Of a stretch of DNA of 64,000 bases, positions 34,424 to 45,872 are shown piece by piece (positions within the stretch are counted from its first letter, which is position 1; the number at the start of each line of letters is the position of its first letter). This stretch comes from Triatoma infestans (Eukaryota > Arthropoda > Insecta > Hemiptera > Reduviidae): positions 1 to 64,000 of the forward strand of contig JAAEAF010000283.1 in assembly GCA_011037195.1 (NCBI GenBank). Reading direction: 5' to 3'. A program made the position numbers and the translations under genes. The notes under the pieces were generated by a model. That model saw only the letters and a list, made by a program, of their open reading frames with translations, searched no databases and had not been told where the DNA came from.

Positions 34424-35014
34424 TGAAATGTTATTGGTGTGTTGTGATGTTGTAGTTTGTTGTGAGCGGTAGTAGTTTGTGGCGTCAGTGGTTTTGTAAA
34501 GGGCTTGTGAGTATATATTATGTTTAAGAGAGAAGTATTAGAAATAATCAAGAGATCACACTGTTTCTAAAATAGATACATTCTGTACTTTACAATATCA
34601 CAACTATATCTTAATAAATCAGTTGTTTATCTAGAATAAATGCTAAACTCTACAACTGGCACTGAATTTAAGAGAACAATTCCTGAAGTGTTCTGGCTCG
34701 GTGTCTGCTTCAGACTGTCTTGTTTGAAAGCAGAATGTAGACTATTCTTGTTTGAAAGCAGAATGCAGACTCGTCTGATTGGGTTGGGTGTAGAATTTAG
34801 ACTGTTCAAATCCTTTCAAATAATGCTGGTATGTCTGGAGGGAGTGTATGCTCTTATCCTAACTGTTTCTTGCCCCCTTTGTCTCTTCAGAAGTATTGAC
34901 TTAAATTATAGTACCTGGCTATTTCCCTTTCACTAAAATAATTATTTGAACTAGCTAAAATTCACAAAATTATTTTACTAAACTATTATTTTTCCATTTC
35001 TTTCTTCCACTACA
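34424..35014. mobile_element. Solo LTR-1 with 5-bp target duplication
   Basis: Begins TGAAATGTTATTGG, ends TTCCACTACA, and is flanked by ATAGT on both sides (34419-34423, 35015-35019). LTR-1 landmarks: AAAGGGCTTGTGAG, ACTGGCACTGA, CTTGCCCCCTTTGTCTC. It has the family shared with the Ty3/Gypsy element at 41452-46424, whose coding strand is minus relative to this LTR orientation. Confidence 0.88.
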
Positions 35015-35085
35015 ATAGTATTATTAAGAATTTATCCTGTACAAAAAATTCAGAGATTGAAGGAAAACGATTTTTCTTTTATTAA

Positions 35086-35312
35086 TTTAAAGCGCATCAA
35101 CATCTATGGTCATTGGCGCTCGGAGCCTTCTCAGTGCACTGCCGGCATCCGGACAGTGTTCTCTCGTTAGAGGCAACACTGTCCATCATCGGACAGTGAG
35201 CTGTAGTGTCTCCTAGGAAGAAAAAAAATCTAAGGGCAACACAGCTGAACTCGAACCCGGATCCTCCGCGTGGGAGTCCAGTACGCTAACCACTTAACCA
35301 ATCCCTTCTCTG
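35086..35312 (-). repeat. SINE-A, near full length
   Basis: Very close to 26818-27059: the reverse strand has box B GGGTTCGAGTTC, the GCCGGCAGTGCACTGAGAAG body and a 3' end at AATTTAAAGCGC. It has a 5' head with GATTGGTTAAGTGG on the minus strand. No convincing target duplication. Confidence 0.8.
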
Positions 35313-36519
35313 TACATTATTGTGTTATTTATTTAATACTGAAAAAAAAAAAACAAGGGTAAGGAATCATCTTCTGTTTGTTATTGTTGTCACCAAAAAA
35401 TATGAGAATAAAATGTCTACTCAGTGAATGGCAAAAAATCACTATTACAGTTTTGTATAACAACCTGGTGTTGATTTCTTGTCAAATTTTTTGTGCCGAA
35501 CTGTTTTTTCATAATCTTTTTTTTTTTTTCAAGAATTTATCTGAACTATTAGAATTTCAAATTTTACATATAGGAATTGCCTTTGGATATATAAGAAGTT
35601 GTAAAAAAAAATAAAATAAATAAATCCACCCGCTTCTACAGATTTGTAGACACGTGATGATGTATGATCCATGTGTGTGGAATCATGCACTTATCCTCAC
35701 TATATACCACTCAGATCGAGCTACAACACTAAATCATGTGACAAGTTCAGATAAGAATAAAATATTTCATGGAATGAAAAATGTATTTCTTTGAAAGAGG
35801 ATAATAAGCTCTAGGTAAAGGGAAATGTAGGAAAATACAGTAGCTTTCCTCAACTTGAATCCTTTTTTTTTTTTTTTTTGGATTGCGCATCGAATAAGGA
35901 AAGAAGTAGGATTCCCGGGACAAGGCAGAGATTTGCGATTGGCTGGAACTGTACTGCATAGTTTAATATCGTTTTAATCATAAAAATAGGTAGGCAAAAA
36001 TTTTGCCAAATATTTTTTTTAGTGTTTTAAAAAGGAAGTATAGCGTTTCTTGTTCATTTTTTTTCAATTCTTTTTTCCTTGGAAATAAACATATTAAGGT
36101 GTTTCCAGGTCGAAACTTGATATTTCGTCGGTATTTAGATACCACATCATATCTGACATGAGGGTTTCAATCAAAATGCATCAACCAGAAGTGGCAGCAC
36201 CAGATACAAAAAAATGTCTATCACTTTTATTTAAAAGTTTTATTTTTGTGTGACAGGTTGGAGGAGGGGGCTGAAAGATTAAGCATTCGTAAAAAAAATT
36301 AAAAAAAATAGCCACTTTAGTACAATGAATCGGTTTTGAACCGGAAGCACGACTTGAAACAGATTCTAAACTTGGTCACTTTTATTTGAAACAATTTTCT
36401 TTTTTTGTAAAAATTAATTTTATGAGATTTTGGGGGTTTTAGGGGGACATGATGTTTCAAGTGTTATTGGAGTTTGATTTAGGCGCTAACCGTCACATTG
36501 TCTGTCATCTTTGCAAACC

Positions 36520-36735
36520 AACAAATAAATAATGCAGTGGTAGATAGACAGCATGAGTGGCAGATTGGACACCAATAAATAACAAACGAAAAAGAGGACG
36601 ACAATATATCTAAGATGGACTGACTGAATTCGAGACAGAAGTTGGCACTAATTGGAGAAGAATAGCACAAGATAGAGAATGGTTGGAAGAAGCTGGGAGA
36701 AGCCTTTGCCCTTGAAATGGGCCTAGTTTCCAAAG
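36520..36735 (+). pseudogene. LINE 3' end fragment
   Basis: Plus-strand frames give TNWRRIAQDREWLEEAGRS after KRGR and a WTD-like stretch. The WRRIAQDRE..W motif is the C-terminal tail of RTE/Jockey-type LINE polyproteins. Only the last ~70 codons survive. Confidence 0.55.
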
Positions 36736-36749
36736 ATTAAAAAAAACTT

Positions 36750-37527
36750 GTAAAAAACATAGTTATTGTAAAAAATTTAATGAAATTCGTCGAAAAAACT
36801 GAAAAAAACTGTTCAGTAAAAGCGCACTTCCGGTTTACTAATTTTCTAGAAACTCGGAATTTTGGCCATCTATTTATTTCTAATTAATTTTGTTTGGATG
36901 GAAGAAATGTATAATCCAACTATGATAGCGCTTTAGAGATAAACATCCCCACCAACTCAGCGCTTTAGAGATAAACATCCCCACCAACTCCATTAAAAGT
37001 GCCCTTAAATGAATTTTCCCAGAGAAATGTTTTAAATAAAAGTTGTAGATCTTTGTATGTGTAGTTTATATAGGAAGTTTCAAGAAAATCATCAGAGCCA
37101 TTTATTGAGAAAATCGTGAAAAAGTGAAAAAAAATCATTTAGTAAAGTGTTAAAGTAAACGCACTTCCGGTCATATGTTTTTTCAAACTCCGAATTTCAA
37201 CAACACATTTAATTCTAATTAACATTATTTAGATGACAGAATTGTATAATAAACTGAAATAGCACTTTAGAGGAAAATCTAACTCCACCTCTCCCCCAAA
37301 AGTGCCCTTAAATGAGGCCCTATAATGTATTTACAAATATATATTATAGTTTATAGGTAATAGCATTTTTATTATTTTATTAATGATTTATTATTAATTA
37401 ATTAATTTGTTGTTTAGTTTATGTACTTACATATAATTAATATTTTGTTTTATTTCAAACATTTATATAGAAATTTAATTTAATTTACGGCTTTAATTAC
37501 ATATATGTATATTTTGGAAATAAAGGC

Positions 37528-37568
<41 letters not shown>

Positions 37569-37740
37569 ACAACTATGTAATTTACATTAAGAGAAAGTTA
37601 TGTGAGTGTTTCACCAGATTTTATTATTATTTTTTTTTATTCACAGCATCTCAAAACAGTATTTCCGGTGAAGATTCAATTTCGTGAAATATAAAACGAT
37701 CGCAATACTTCCTTTTCTAGCAAGAAGCGAGAATAAAAAA
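36750..37740 (-). repeat. R1 fragments
   Basis: 36750-37320 is a minus-strand copy of R1 units 2 and 1, with a 39-bp local duplication around CGCTTTAGAGATAAACATCC (about 36928-36990). 37578-37625 is the R1 3' end in plus orientation. 37645-37740 is its 5' end in minus orientation. An AT-rich stretch with an (ATT)n run (about 37529-37566) lies between. Confidence 0.65.
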
Positions 37741-37879
37741 AAAAAAAAAAAAAAATTAATGAACTAAAATGAATTGCAAGCAATTTCTAGTTTATACTAT
37801 ACAATATCTCCAAGTTGAAAAGTGCAATTTTTCATAACAAAAAAAAGGTTATTTAACTCGTGTATATCTATGTAGGTAA

Positions 37880-38275
37880 GGTAGCAATGGTTATAGTATA
37901 TGAGAAAGCAACAGAGAGTGTACTATAGTGGCGGGGGGGGGGGGGATGTTGGGTTAGAAATGGGTCACAGAATGGTTTTGAATAGATGTGTCAACGTGAG
38001 TTGCAGATAAAATCACTCTCTTTCCCACGCATTCTCTCTCTTTCTAATTCGAGAGATGGTGAGTAGCGGGTACTATAGAGTAGACTATGGTTGTTTGGTG
38101 GGAAAATCAAATCAACTGTTCGTCTCACCTTTTATATATATATATATATACAGCGTGTCATTCGGTCTTCCAGTACGACACAATTCTCTCTCTCTCTCTC
38201 TCTCTCTTCTCTCTGTAGTTGTACACAGTGTTGATATAGAATTGGAGCCAGAGAGAACTCACACGCGAACACATT

Positions 38276-38315
<40 letters not shown>

Positions 38316-38520
38316 GAGAACTACCGTTTTGATGCTGGTAATACAACCATCATTTCAACAACAATTCTCAACAAACAACATCGAAACCTCCCCATTCATT
38401 CTGCGTGTGTCATGTAATCTAAACATTCTGAGGTTAGTGAGTTGTGTTTGTTGTAGTTATTGTTCATGTTATTTGCGATGTGGTTATAGTTGTGGTATGA
38501 TCATTTAAATTTAATATGTA
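37880..38520 (+). promoter_or_regulatory. Non-repetitive CT/CA-rich island, promoter-like
   Basis: A TATATATATATATA run (38133-38150) lies about 25-30 bp before an Inr-like TCATTC (38159-38164). CT runs (38188-38212), a (CA)n run (38278-38308) and an ACAACAA-rich stretch follow. A donor-like GAG|GTTAGTGAG occurs near 38431. The block matches no other repeat in the window. It might be a 5' exon or alternative promoter, or simply microsatellite-rich intron. The open frame across it is low complexity and I do not call it a protein. Confidence 0.3.
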
Positions 38521-38866
38521 TACCAACTGGATGTAGAACTCCTTTGTTTTTTTAGACTTATTAATGCTAATCAAATAAACAATCTTAAGGAATTCTTTTG
38601 ATAATTTATTTATGAAGGGATTTCCAGGCATGCAGTTTATCATATTGCCTATCCTTTACTTCATCATTGCCCGCAAGGGATATTTGTTGCATGCAGTTAC
38701 TTGGAGACCAGCGATCCCAACGGGTTACCACGGTCGAGTACTCCACGCACTTCGCCACAATAGTACACAATGCTCTTATACTACTCTTTACAGACAAGGA
38801 CAAACACAGTACAAAAACTAGGATTTCCGTCCCTAGTTAATTGGCGTAAGCCAAGGGAGAAGGAAG

Positions 38867-39071
38867 GGATTAGCTCAGTGGTCCCGCGCTGGACTAGCAA
38901 CGCAGAGATCCTGGGTTCGAATGCAGCATGCTGCCCTTAGATTTTCTCTTCCTAGGAGCCTCTACATCTCACTGTCCGGTGATGGGCTGTGTGATCTGTA
39001 GCTAGAGAACCCCTGCTTGGAGGCCGGCAGTGCACTGAGCAAGCTCCGGAGGGGGGCACAATAGATCTTTT
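38867..39071 (+). repeat. SINE-A with complete tRNA-like head
   Basis: The clearest pol III promoter of the family here: box A TTAGCTCAGTGGT (about 38870) and box B GGGTTCGAATGC (about 38913-38924). The body runs through CTTCCTAGGAGCC and GGCCGGCAGTGCACTGAGC. The 3' tail is lost. Confidence 0.82.
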
Positions 39072-39289
39072 AGGTCGCAAAGCCACAATCCCCTACCACA
39101 GTCTACTTCATTATGAAAATCGAAAGCGGAGAAAAGTTCAGTAGAATTACTTTTTCCTATTAGGAGTCTTTAGCTATGATTCTAGAATGATGACAAGTTA
39201 TAATTTTAGGAGTAGGATCAAACCAAGGAGAAGATATCTTAGCCATAACAAATTGGCTTAAAGTTGGAATAATTTGGTTCCAATTATGA

Positions 39290-39990
39290 AATTTGGAAAT
39301 CATTGAGAATTTTGAAAGGTGAATGAAAAAACTATACACATTGGGTTCAGAGAGCTCTAGAGGTTATGGAATATGTAAATGATCTTTTGGTAGCAGCGGC
39401 AGCTTATTCTGAAATGAGCTTCCAGTTCAACATTAATGTTCTACTGGATGAGTTGGCTAAGAATTGGTTGAGTACAAACATTGAAAAATCAAAGACTACG
39501 GTGGTTGGTCGGCAACAGCGATAAGACAAAAATTTTAAATATCTGGGCATATCCACTGAAATGAGGAAGAAATCCTCACTTAAGTAAGATTTTGTAGGAA
39601 TAAAAGAAGTTTGCCACACATATATTCTTCGGAGTCTTTGACCATAACTGCCAAATTGTAAATTAAGTTACAAGTGATGGAAATGCGGTATCTAGAAAAG
39701 GTTAAATATGCAAGATGGAAAGAATAGATTTAGGAACAAGATAATAAGAAGAGACCTAGTGTTAAAGCATGCCATTGAGAGGATTCAACAAAGTCAACTC
39801 CATTGATCATGCTCGATCATGTGACTCCAGAGTGTCCGCGAGCCAGATCGGCGGGGTAGTTCATGAAACCAGAATGACAGGAAGGAAGCGATGAGGATGG
39901 CACCAAAAAGTGTGGAAACAAGACTTGAGGGAAAATCTGTACTCTAGAAATTGAAGTAGACTAGAGGATGGAGCCCAGAGATAGAGAAAA
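39290..39990 (+). pseudogene. LINE reverse transcriptase remnant
   Basis: Pieces of a LINE RT and C-terminus: a YVNDLLVAAAA-like stretch at the YADD position (about 39372-39400), ELAKNWLSTNIEKSKTTVVG (about 39450-39510), then RDLVLKHAIERI and a WHQKVWKQDLR tail near 39900-39930. Many stops. The family cannot be fixed. Confidence 0.5.
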
Positions 39991-41451
39991 ATGGACAAAA
40001 CTGTGCAAGGCCTCGGATGCAGTGTGGACAGTAGTCGAGGTACAGATTTTGTTGATGATAATTTCATTTATTAAGTTAGAAATATTATTCTTTCTTTCAT
40101 TTTTCTGAAGATTCTCCCATGAAAGATTAACACCAACTATTGAAATCGTAATAAACTGACCTTCAAAAAGAATTGTAACCATTGATCCATTACACATTCC
40201 TATATTAAATACTATAATCCACTCATGTTCATGAATGACCATAGATTAATAGAAAGAAATCCGCTACCAAGCTACACAAGCCTTATTTATCATTCATTCT
40301 AGGGCAATATTTACTATTGTTCAAACATTGGTATATTATGAATCTAGATTTACTACTTATAAATGATACCATAAATGATAAATGACATCCCAATGATTTT
40401 TTTATGGTAATCTTTGAAATAGCTGAAACATTAATTCAATACAAGATTACAATAAAAAAAATCATTAAATCATTAAATTTTTTATTTTTTTTTGTAATTT
40501 AAGGCGCTTCAACATTTATGGTCATTAAAAATGATTTACTGGATGCAGGAGTTAGCGTTCCCAAAAAAAGTATTTAAAGTTGATTTACCATAAGAAAAAG
40601 CTGTGAGAACCACTAAGAGCCGTCTAAATTTACAGTAGATACGCCAGCACTTAGCTTATTTAGATGATGTGCTCATATGACCAAGAACTTTTGCAGCATT
40701 AGCCGGAGTTTTTAGACTAATTTTATTAAAGCGTGGACAAGTTCGGCATGCCTATAAATGAAGCAAAAACCAAATATACGATAACCACAAGAAGAGGAAG
40801 AAATGCCAAAAAAAAAAAATGTTGCTCTAGGGTCTCACAGTTTTCAGGTATTGAGCCATTTTAAAAGTATTTGGAAGCAACCCTCACAGAAACAAAAAAA
40901 ATATCGGAGTAAATTAAAGCTCAGAATCGTCAGCTAGCAAACGATGTTTTTGGTTGCCAAAAAAAGTTCTACCTTCAGAGAGGTGAAGCTAATTTTTTAT
41001 AACAATATTATGAGATCTTTGTAACATGCTGAAGCGAATTTAGGAAGAAACATTTTGTAAAGAATATTCGGATTATTAAAAAAAATGGTGATGATTGGAG
41101 GATAAAGATCAACCAAAAAATTAGGGTACTTATTTAAGGGCCAAGATCTGTTTAGAATGTTAAAGAAAGGTAGGTTCAAATGGCTAGTGAAATGTAGTTG
41201 GTGATGCGTGTATGTTTGTAGTAGCACGAGCGGTTTAGTAAAAGGGCTTGTAAGTATATATATTTAAGATAGTGAAGTATTAGTAATAAGAAAGTAGTCA
41301 CCACTGCTAACAATAAATATATTCTATTAAAATAATAACTACAAGTTATTTGCAAATAAATTATTAACTTATTAATATGCACTGATGCTATGAGAGAGAA
41401 AAACAAGTGTTCTGCTTCGGTGTCTACAACAAAACTGTATCTTAATAAATG

Positions 41452-41870
41452 TGTAATGTAATGGTGTGGATGTGTGTAGGTTGGTTGTGGCGTGGGCGTT
41501 TTAGTGAAAAGGGCTTGTGTTTGTTTGAGATAGAGAAAAAGAATTAAGAATAATTAAGAACACACTACTGTTTTATAAATAATTATATTATCTCTTAGTA
41601 AATTTAAGTATTTTACAATATCACACTATTATGTTTAAGAAATTAAGTATTTATCAAGATTAAGGCAAAGCTCTTATGTTTTAACTTATAACTGGCACTG
41701 ATACTAAGAGGGCGATTCCTGAAGCGTCCTGTTTGAAGGCTGAGTTTAGACTATCTACTCTTTACTCTTTTAAAGTTAATACTGGATTCTATTCTTTGGA
41801 ATTGCTCTCTCTCTCTCTAGCGGGGGAATTTACTTTTACAAATGGTTTCTCCTAACGGGATTTTGTGCCT
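41452..41870 (-). repeat. 3' LTR of the Gypsy element, truncated
   Basis: Begins (plus strand) TGTAATGTAATGGTG. From about 41590 it is almost identical to the 5' LTR (one change seen in ~280 bp), but the first ~130 bp differ clearly. It ends at TTTTGTGCCTT, after which CAGTAGAAATATT repeats and integrase sequence follow. Confidence 0.85.
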
Positions 41871-41883
41871 TCAGTAGAAATAT

Positions 41884-44478
41884 TTCTACTGCCATCAGTA
41901 GAAATATTTGGCCAAGTGAAGAACATTTTTATTCTGTCATATGTCTTATGAATACCATAGTGTCCCGAGAGAGGATTGTCATGAAATAATCTCATGATGG
42001 TATCACGCATAGAGTTAGGCACTAGCGTGCAATTGTCAACAGTATGCACTATAAACCCTGTTGGTCTAAGGAATAGTGGGGTGTTTGAAGTAACTTCTGA
42101 CATTCAGCGTCATTACTTTGAAGTTCTAGGACTTCCAGGAAGTCTATCGTTGGATAGTATTCGTCGGTTTCGGCTTGAATGCAGCCTATGTATCGACTAA
42201 GTGCGTCCGCATGTGCAATATTCTTTCCGGAACGATGCTCAATATAAAAATCAAATTCTGCCAGTTTCATGCTCCAGCGGAAGAGCTTATTGTGGCTATC
42301 TTTGATGTTTTTGAGCCATTGGAGGGCTGCGTGGTCTGTAACTACCTTAAAACTGTAGCCATACAAGATATATCTATAGGTTTTACAGCCAAAGACGATG
42401 GCTAACAATTCACGTTCGGTACTACAGTATTTGGATTCTGCTTCATTAAGTACACGTGAAGCAAACGCTATGGTCCTTTCATCGCCATTAATATTTTGGC
42501 TTAGAATTGCGGAAATACCTATATTACTTGCATCCGTAGTAAGGATGAATTCATGGTCGTAATTTGGATAGGCTAGGACAGGTGGAGATATTAAGGAGGA
42601 TTTGAGAGCTTGAAAAGCGTCTTGACGCTCTTGTGTCCACTGAAAATTTACACCTTTCTTTGAAAGGTCTGTGAGTGGCTTGGCAAGCTCAGGAAATTTG
42701 GGAATAAATTTCCTATAGAAACCTATGAAACCCAAAAATGCTCTGACGTCTTTTAATTTACGAGGTACTGGGTAGTTCTTAACCGATTTTAATTTTTCTT
42801 CGTCGGGCCTTATTCCGTTAGAACTAATTACATAACCCAGATATTTACAGCTGTCTTTAAAAAATTGACATTTACCCAAGTCTATACACAAGTTACCGGC
42901 CTGGAGACGCTTCATTACTTTTAATAATGCATGGAGGTGTTCGTCGAAGGTTTTCCCATGGAAGACTAGTATATCGTCTATGAAGGTGTGGCAGATGTCA
43001 CCAGTATATCCGGACATAATTTTGTCCATTAAACGGTGATAAGCGCTGCTGGCGTTCTTTAAACCGAAGGGAAGACCCTTGAATTGATAGGTTCCGAAAT
43101 TAGTGACGAAGGAAGTCTTTTCTTTAGATGCTTCGTCAAGGAGGATGCCGTGGAGGCACCACTGATGTCTAAGGTGGTATAGAAACGGGTGGCATTCAGT
43201 GTGGATAGGACATGCTGTATATCCGGGAGCGAGTAAATTTCGGAAGTGGTGATGGCATTTAGTTTGCGAAGATCAACCACATACCTGTATTGTTTTCGGA
43301 GCTGTGTAATGTCTGTAACATCAACTTTAGTGTGGTCAGCGTGTTTTTTCTTAAGGACTGGGGTGAGCCCAGTTGGATTTGCTTTCCTCTATTATACCTC
43401 TATCAAGATTGTCTTGTATGAGGGCCTTGAGGATGGGAGCCTAGGAGTGTGCTATCTTATAGGGGCGGCTGGACACAGGGGCATGATTTTTTGTGTCAAT
43501 GTGGTGAGTGACTCCAGAAAATTTTGTTTGAAAATTGTTGTCGTGTGTGAAAGCGTCATAAAAAGGAGTGAGGGCATGTAGAACTTGTTGTTGTTGTTGA
43601 GAAGAGAGATGCGTTAATTTGTTGAGAAGTTCTTGTTGAAATAGAGCGATTTCGTTTGTGTTAGTTTGAGTGGCAGATTGTACTGCGTTTATGGTGTGAG
43701 TCTGTAAGTCTGTTTCAAAATCGTATTCGATATGAGCGATTGGAAAGTGTTTTTGAATAGCAATTTCGTGTGAGGTAGTGTTTATAAGGTTGATGGTGCA
43801 TGTGTTGTTAGCAATATGTACGATAGAATTGGGCATGTAGAGACCCGTAGGTAAGGAATTGTGTTGTGTAAGCAGAATTTGTGTGTCGAGAGGAATTTTT
43901 GTATATAGTGTATGAGCTTGTATTATGTGTGCGCGAGGTGGCACTACAATTTTGTGGCGTAGCTGCAGGGTTTTGGGTAAAGGTAGCTGTTGAATCGAAT
44001 TGATTTGGTGCGTTTGAGCACTATTTGAAAATGGAATGTTGAATTTATTGAGCGTTAGTGTACGTGTGCGCAAATTAATAATTGCCCTATTTAATGTAAG
44101 GACATCTCTACCAAGTATTAATTGAAAATTGCCTTTTAATTGCGAAACTATGAATTCGCCAGAAAAATTGGAATTTTCGACATTGTCCGCATGCAAACGA
44201 AGGGACGTGATGCCATAATTAGGTATTACTTGGTTAGTCAGAGATTTTAAAATAATGTTGGAATGCTGAAGGTTCTTATTTCTACAAAAACTGGAATCCA
44301 CCAGGCTGTGACTAGCTCCAGTGTCTACAAGGGTACGAATAAATTTTTTGCCAATTCTTAAATTTACTAACAAATTATCAGAATTGGGGAAAGCAGGTAT
44401 GAGAGCCAAGGTCATAACATCAGCCGTTCGTGAGAGCGGCGGTGGGCTTAACCGTTTTTTGGCTGTATCTGGAAACAT
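41884..44478 (-). pseudogene. Gypsy pol: protease, RT, RNase H, integrase stump
   Basis: Protease: IRTLVDTGASHSLVDSSF (DTG) near 44330-44370. After a long linker and a frameshift near 43440, RT begins VDLRKLNAITT with LPDIQHVLSTLNATRFYTTL. Another lesion at about 43150-43050 precedes the main RT frame (43029-42049), with catalytic FIDDILVF, KYLGYVISSNGI and RAFLGFIGFYRKF. RNase H: EFILTTDASNIGISAILSQ and FASRVLNEAESKYCSTERE. The integrase H..H half (HDNPLSGHYGIHKTYDR) is present. The frame then runs into deletion-junction sequence, so the DDE core is absent. Confidence 0.9.
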
Positions 44479-45647
44479 GTTCGAGCCGTATGTCCAAATT
44501 TAGAACAAAATTGGCAAGTGGGCCTATTTTGGAGGTTATTGCTACCATTATTATTATTATGACTATACTGGGGTCTATCTGAATAAGGGTTAAGTCGCGA
44601 ATTGTTTGAATTAATTCGAAGACTATGATTATTACTATAATATTGATTATTATTATTATTATTATTATTATAGCGATTATTACTATTTGCTCTGTGATTA
44701 AGGTCTTGAGGAATATTAAATTTCTTAGGCATTTTGCCAAAGTTAGTACGAGGTTTTGGTCTGAATTTGTTGTTGCAGTCCACGTCAAAATGTGGACCGG
44801 AACAATGGCGACAAGGTCTGTTCTTTATTACATTAAATACTCTGCAAGTGGTAGTTGGTTTTAATTGTGGCTTTTGACTTTTATTACTATGTGGGCATTC
44901 TCTGTGGAAATGCATTTGTCCACAGTAACGACAAGGAGATGGGGGTATGCTAGAAGTTTTCGAAGTGACTGCGAAAACTGTAGGGTTAGTTTCAGAAGCC
45001 TGAACTTCTTTTATGGCATTGGCATAGGAAAGTGCTTCATCTAATTTTTGAGGAAGCTTAGTTCGTACCTCATTACGAAGCGGTTGAGGAAGTGACTTCA
45101 AGAATGCATCAGTGGCTAGTTTGTCTAAAATTGTTTGTAAGGCCTCGAGTGGGTTAGCTTGAGCTTTTAAATGAATGGCGGATTGGATATGTCTAATCCT
45201 ATCCGCGAAGGTTTCATGAGACTCAGTGGGCAGGGACTGAATATTAGTCATCTGTTGTAAGAGGACTAGGGGTGTTTTCTCCTTACGAAATCGGGCTAGA
45301 AGTCGCTCTGAAATTAGAGGATACGTTATAGTTGTACCCTGGCGTTGTAATTCCGCTTTCTGGGTGTCGTAAAATATTTTTGCAGAACCTGAGAGCCTAA
45401 GTGCTAATATTTCTAATTTAGCAGCGTCGTCCCAGCCAGAAAGGCTAGCACAATGGCTAATTTGGTCTAGGAAATCGGACACTTTGGCTGAATTTTCGCC
45501 ATCGAAAGTAGGTAAACTATTGATCAATTGCAAATTCCTTAAGGGACTAGGTTGATTATTAATTGGAGGATTTGCTAATTGCTGCTGAGCAAGTAAATAT
45601 TCTACAGCAGCGTCGATTTTCATGTTTTGCCAGTTAATTTTATACAT
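44448..45647 (-). CDS. Gypsy gag, intact frame of 399 codons
   Basis: Starts at the first ATG after the leader (MYKINWQNMKIDAAVEYLLA). The capsid-like part includes LPTFDGENSAKVSDFLDQI and LRLSGSAKIFYDTQKAEL. Three zinc knuckles near the C-terminus: CRYCGQMHFHREC and CRHCSGPHFDVDC (both C-X2-C-X3-H-X4-C) and CQFCSKFGHTARTC (C-X2-C-X4-H-X4-C). An Asn-rich low-complexity stretch lies before the last knuckle. It overlaps the protease frame by about 30 bp in another frame. It forms virus-like particles for retrotransposition. It is the only long undamaged frame of this element. Confidence 0.88.
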   Translation of the reverse strand: MYKINWQNMKIDAAVEYLLAQQQLANPPINNQPSPLRNLQLINSLPTFDGENSAKVSDFLDQISHCASLSGWDDAAKLEILALRLSGSAKIFYDTQKAELQRQGTTITYPLISERLLARFRKEKTPLVLLQQMTNIQSLPTESHETFADRIRHIQSAIHLKAQANPLEALQTILDKLATDAFLKSLPQPLRNEVRTKLPQKLDEALSYANAIKEVQASETNPTVFAVTSKTSSIPPSPCRYCGQMHFHRECPHSNKSQKPQLKPTTTCRVFNVIKNRPCRHCSGPHFDVDCNNKFRPKPRTNFGKMPKKFNIPQDLNHRANSNNRYNNNNNNNNQYYSNNHSLRINSNNSRLNPYSDRPQYSHNNNNGSNNLQNRPTCQFCSKFGHTARTCFQIQPKNG

Positions 45648-45852
45648 TTTGGAAATACAAAATTCACAAGGGATGGTGCAAATACAAAAATTTAAAAATG
45701 AAATTCAATAGAAAATTCAATTATGGGAAATATTTAAGATATTTCCGCTGAGAAAATAATTAAAAACAATCAAATTATCTGATGGATAATTTGTTTAATT
45801 ATGAAACTGAAAATTGTACGTACTTTTAATTTGTGGATTCTGGTTGAAAATA

Positions 45853-45872
45853 TCCCAAACAGCTGGCACCAA
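45853..45872 (-). other. Primer binding site-like sequence
   Basis: Directly inside the 5' LTR the minus strand reads TTGGTGCCAGCTGTTTGGGA. The TGG start right after the LTR CA is what a tRNA primer 3' CCA would pair with. The tRNA species is not identified. Confidence 0.65.

Noticed and set aside
37529..37566. (ATT)n run as the tail of a LINE
   Set aside because: No LINE sequence or target duplication adjoins it; it looks like an independent microsatellite between R1 fragments.
38056..38508. 150-codon open frame as a protein gene
   Set aside because: Its translation is microsatellite (YIYIY, SLSLS, THTHT) and Cys-rich nonsense; no domain is seen.
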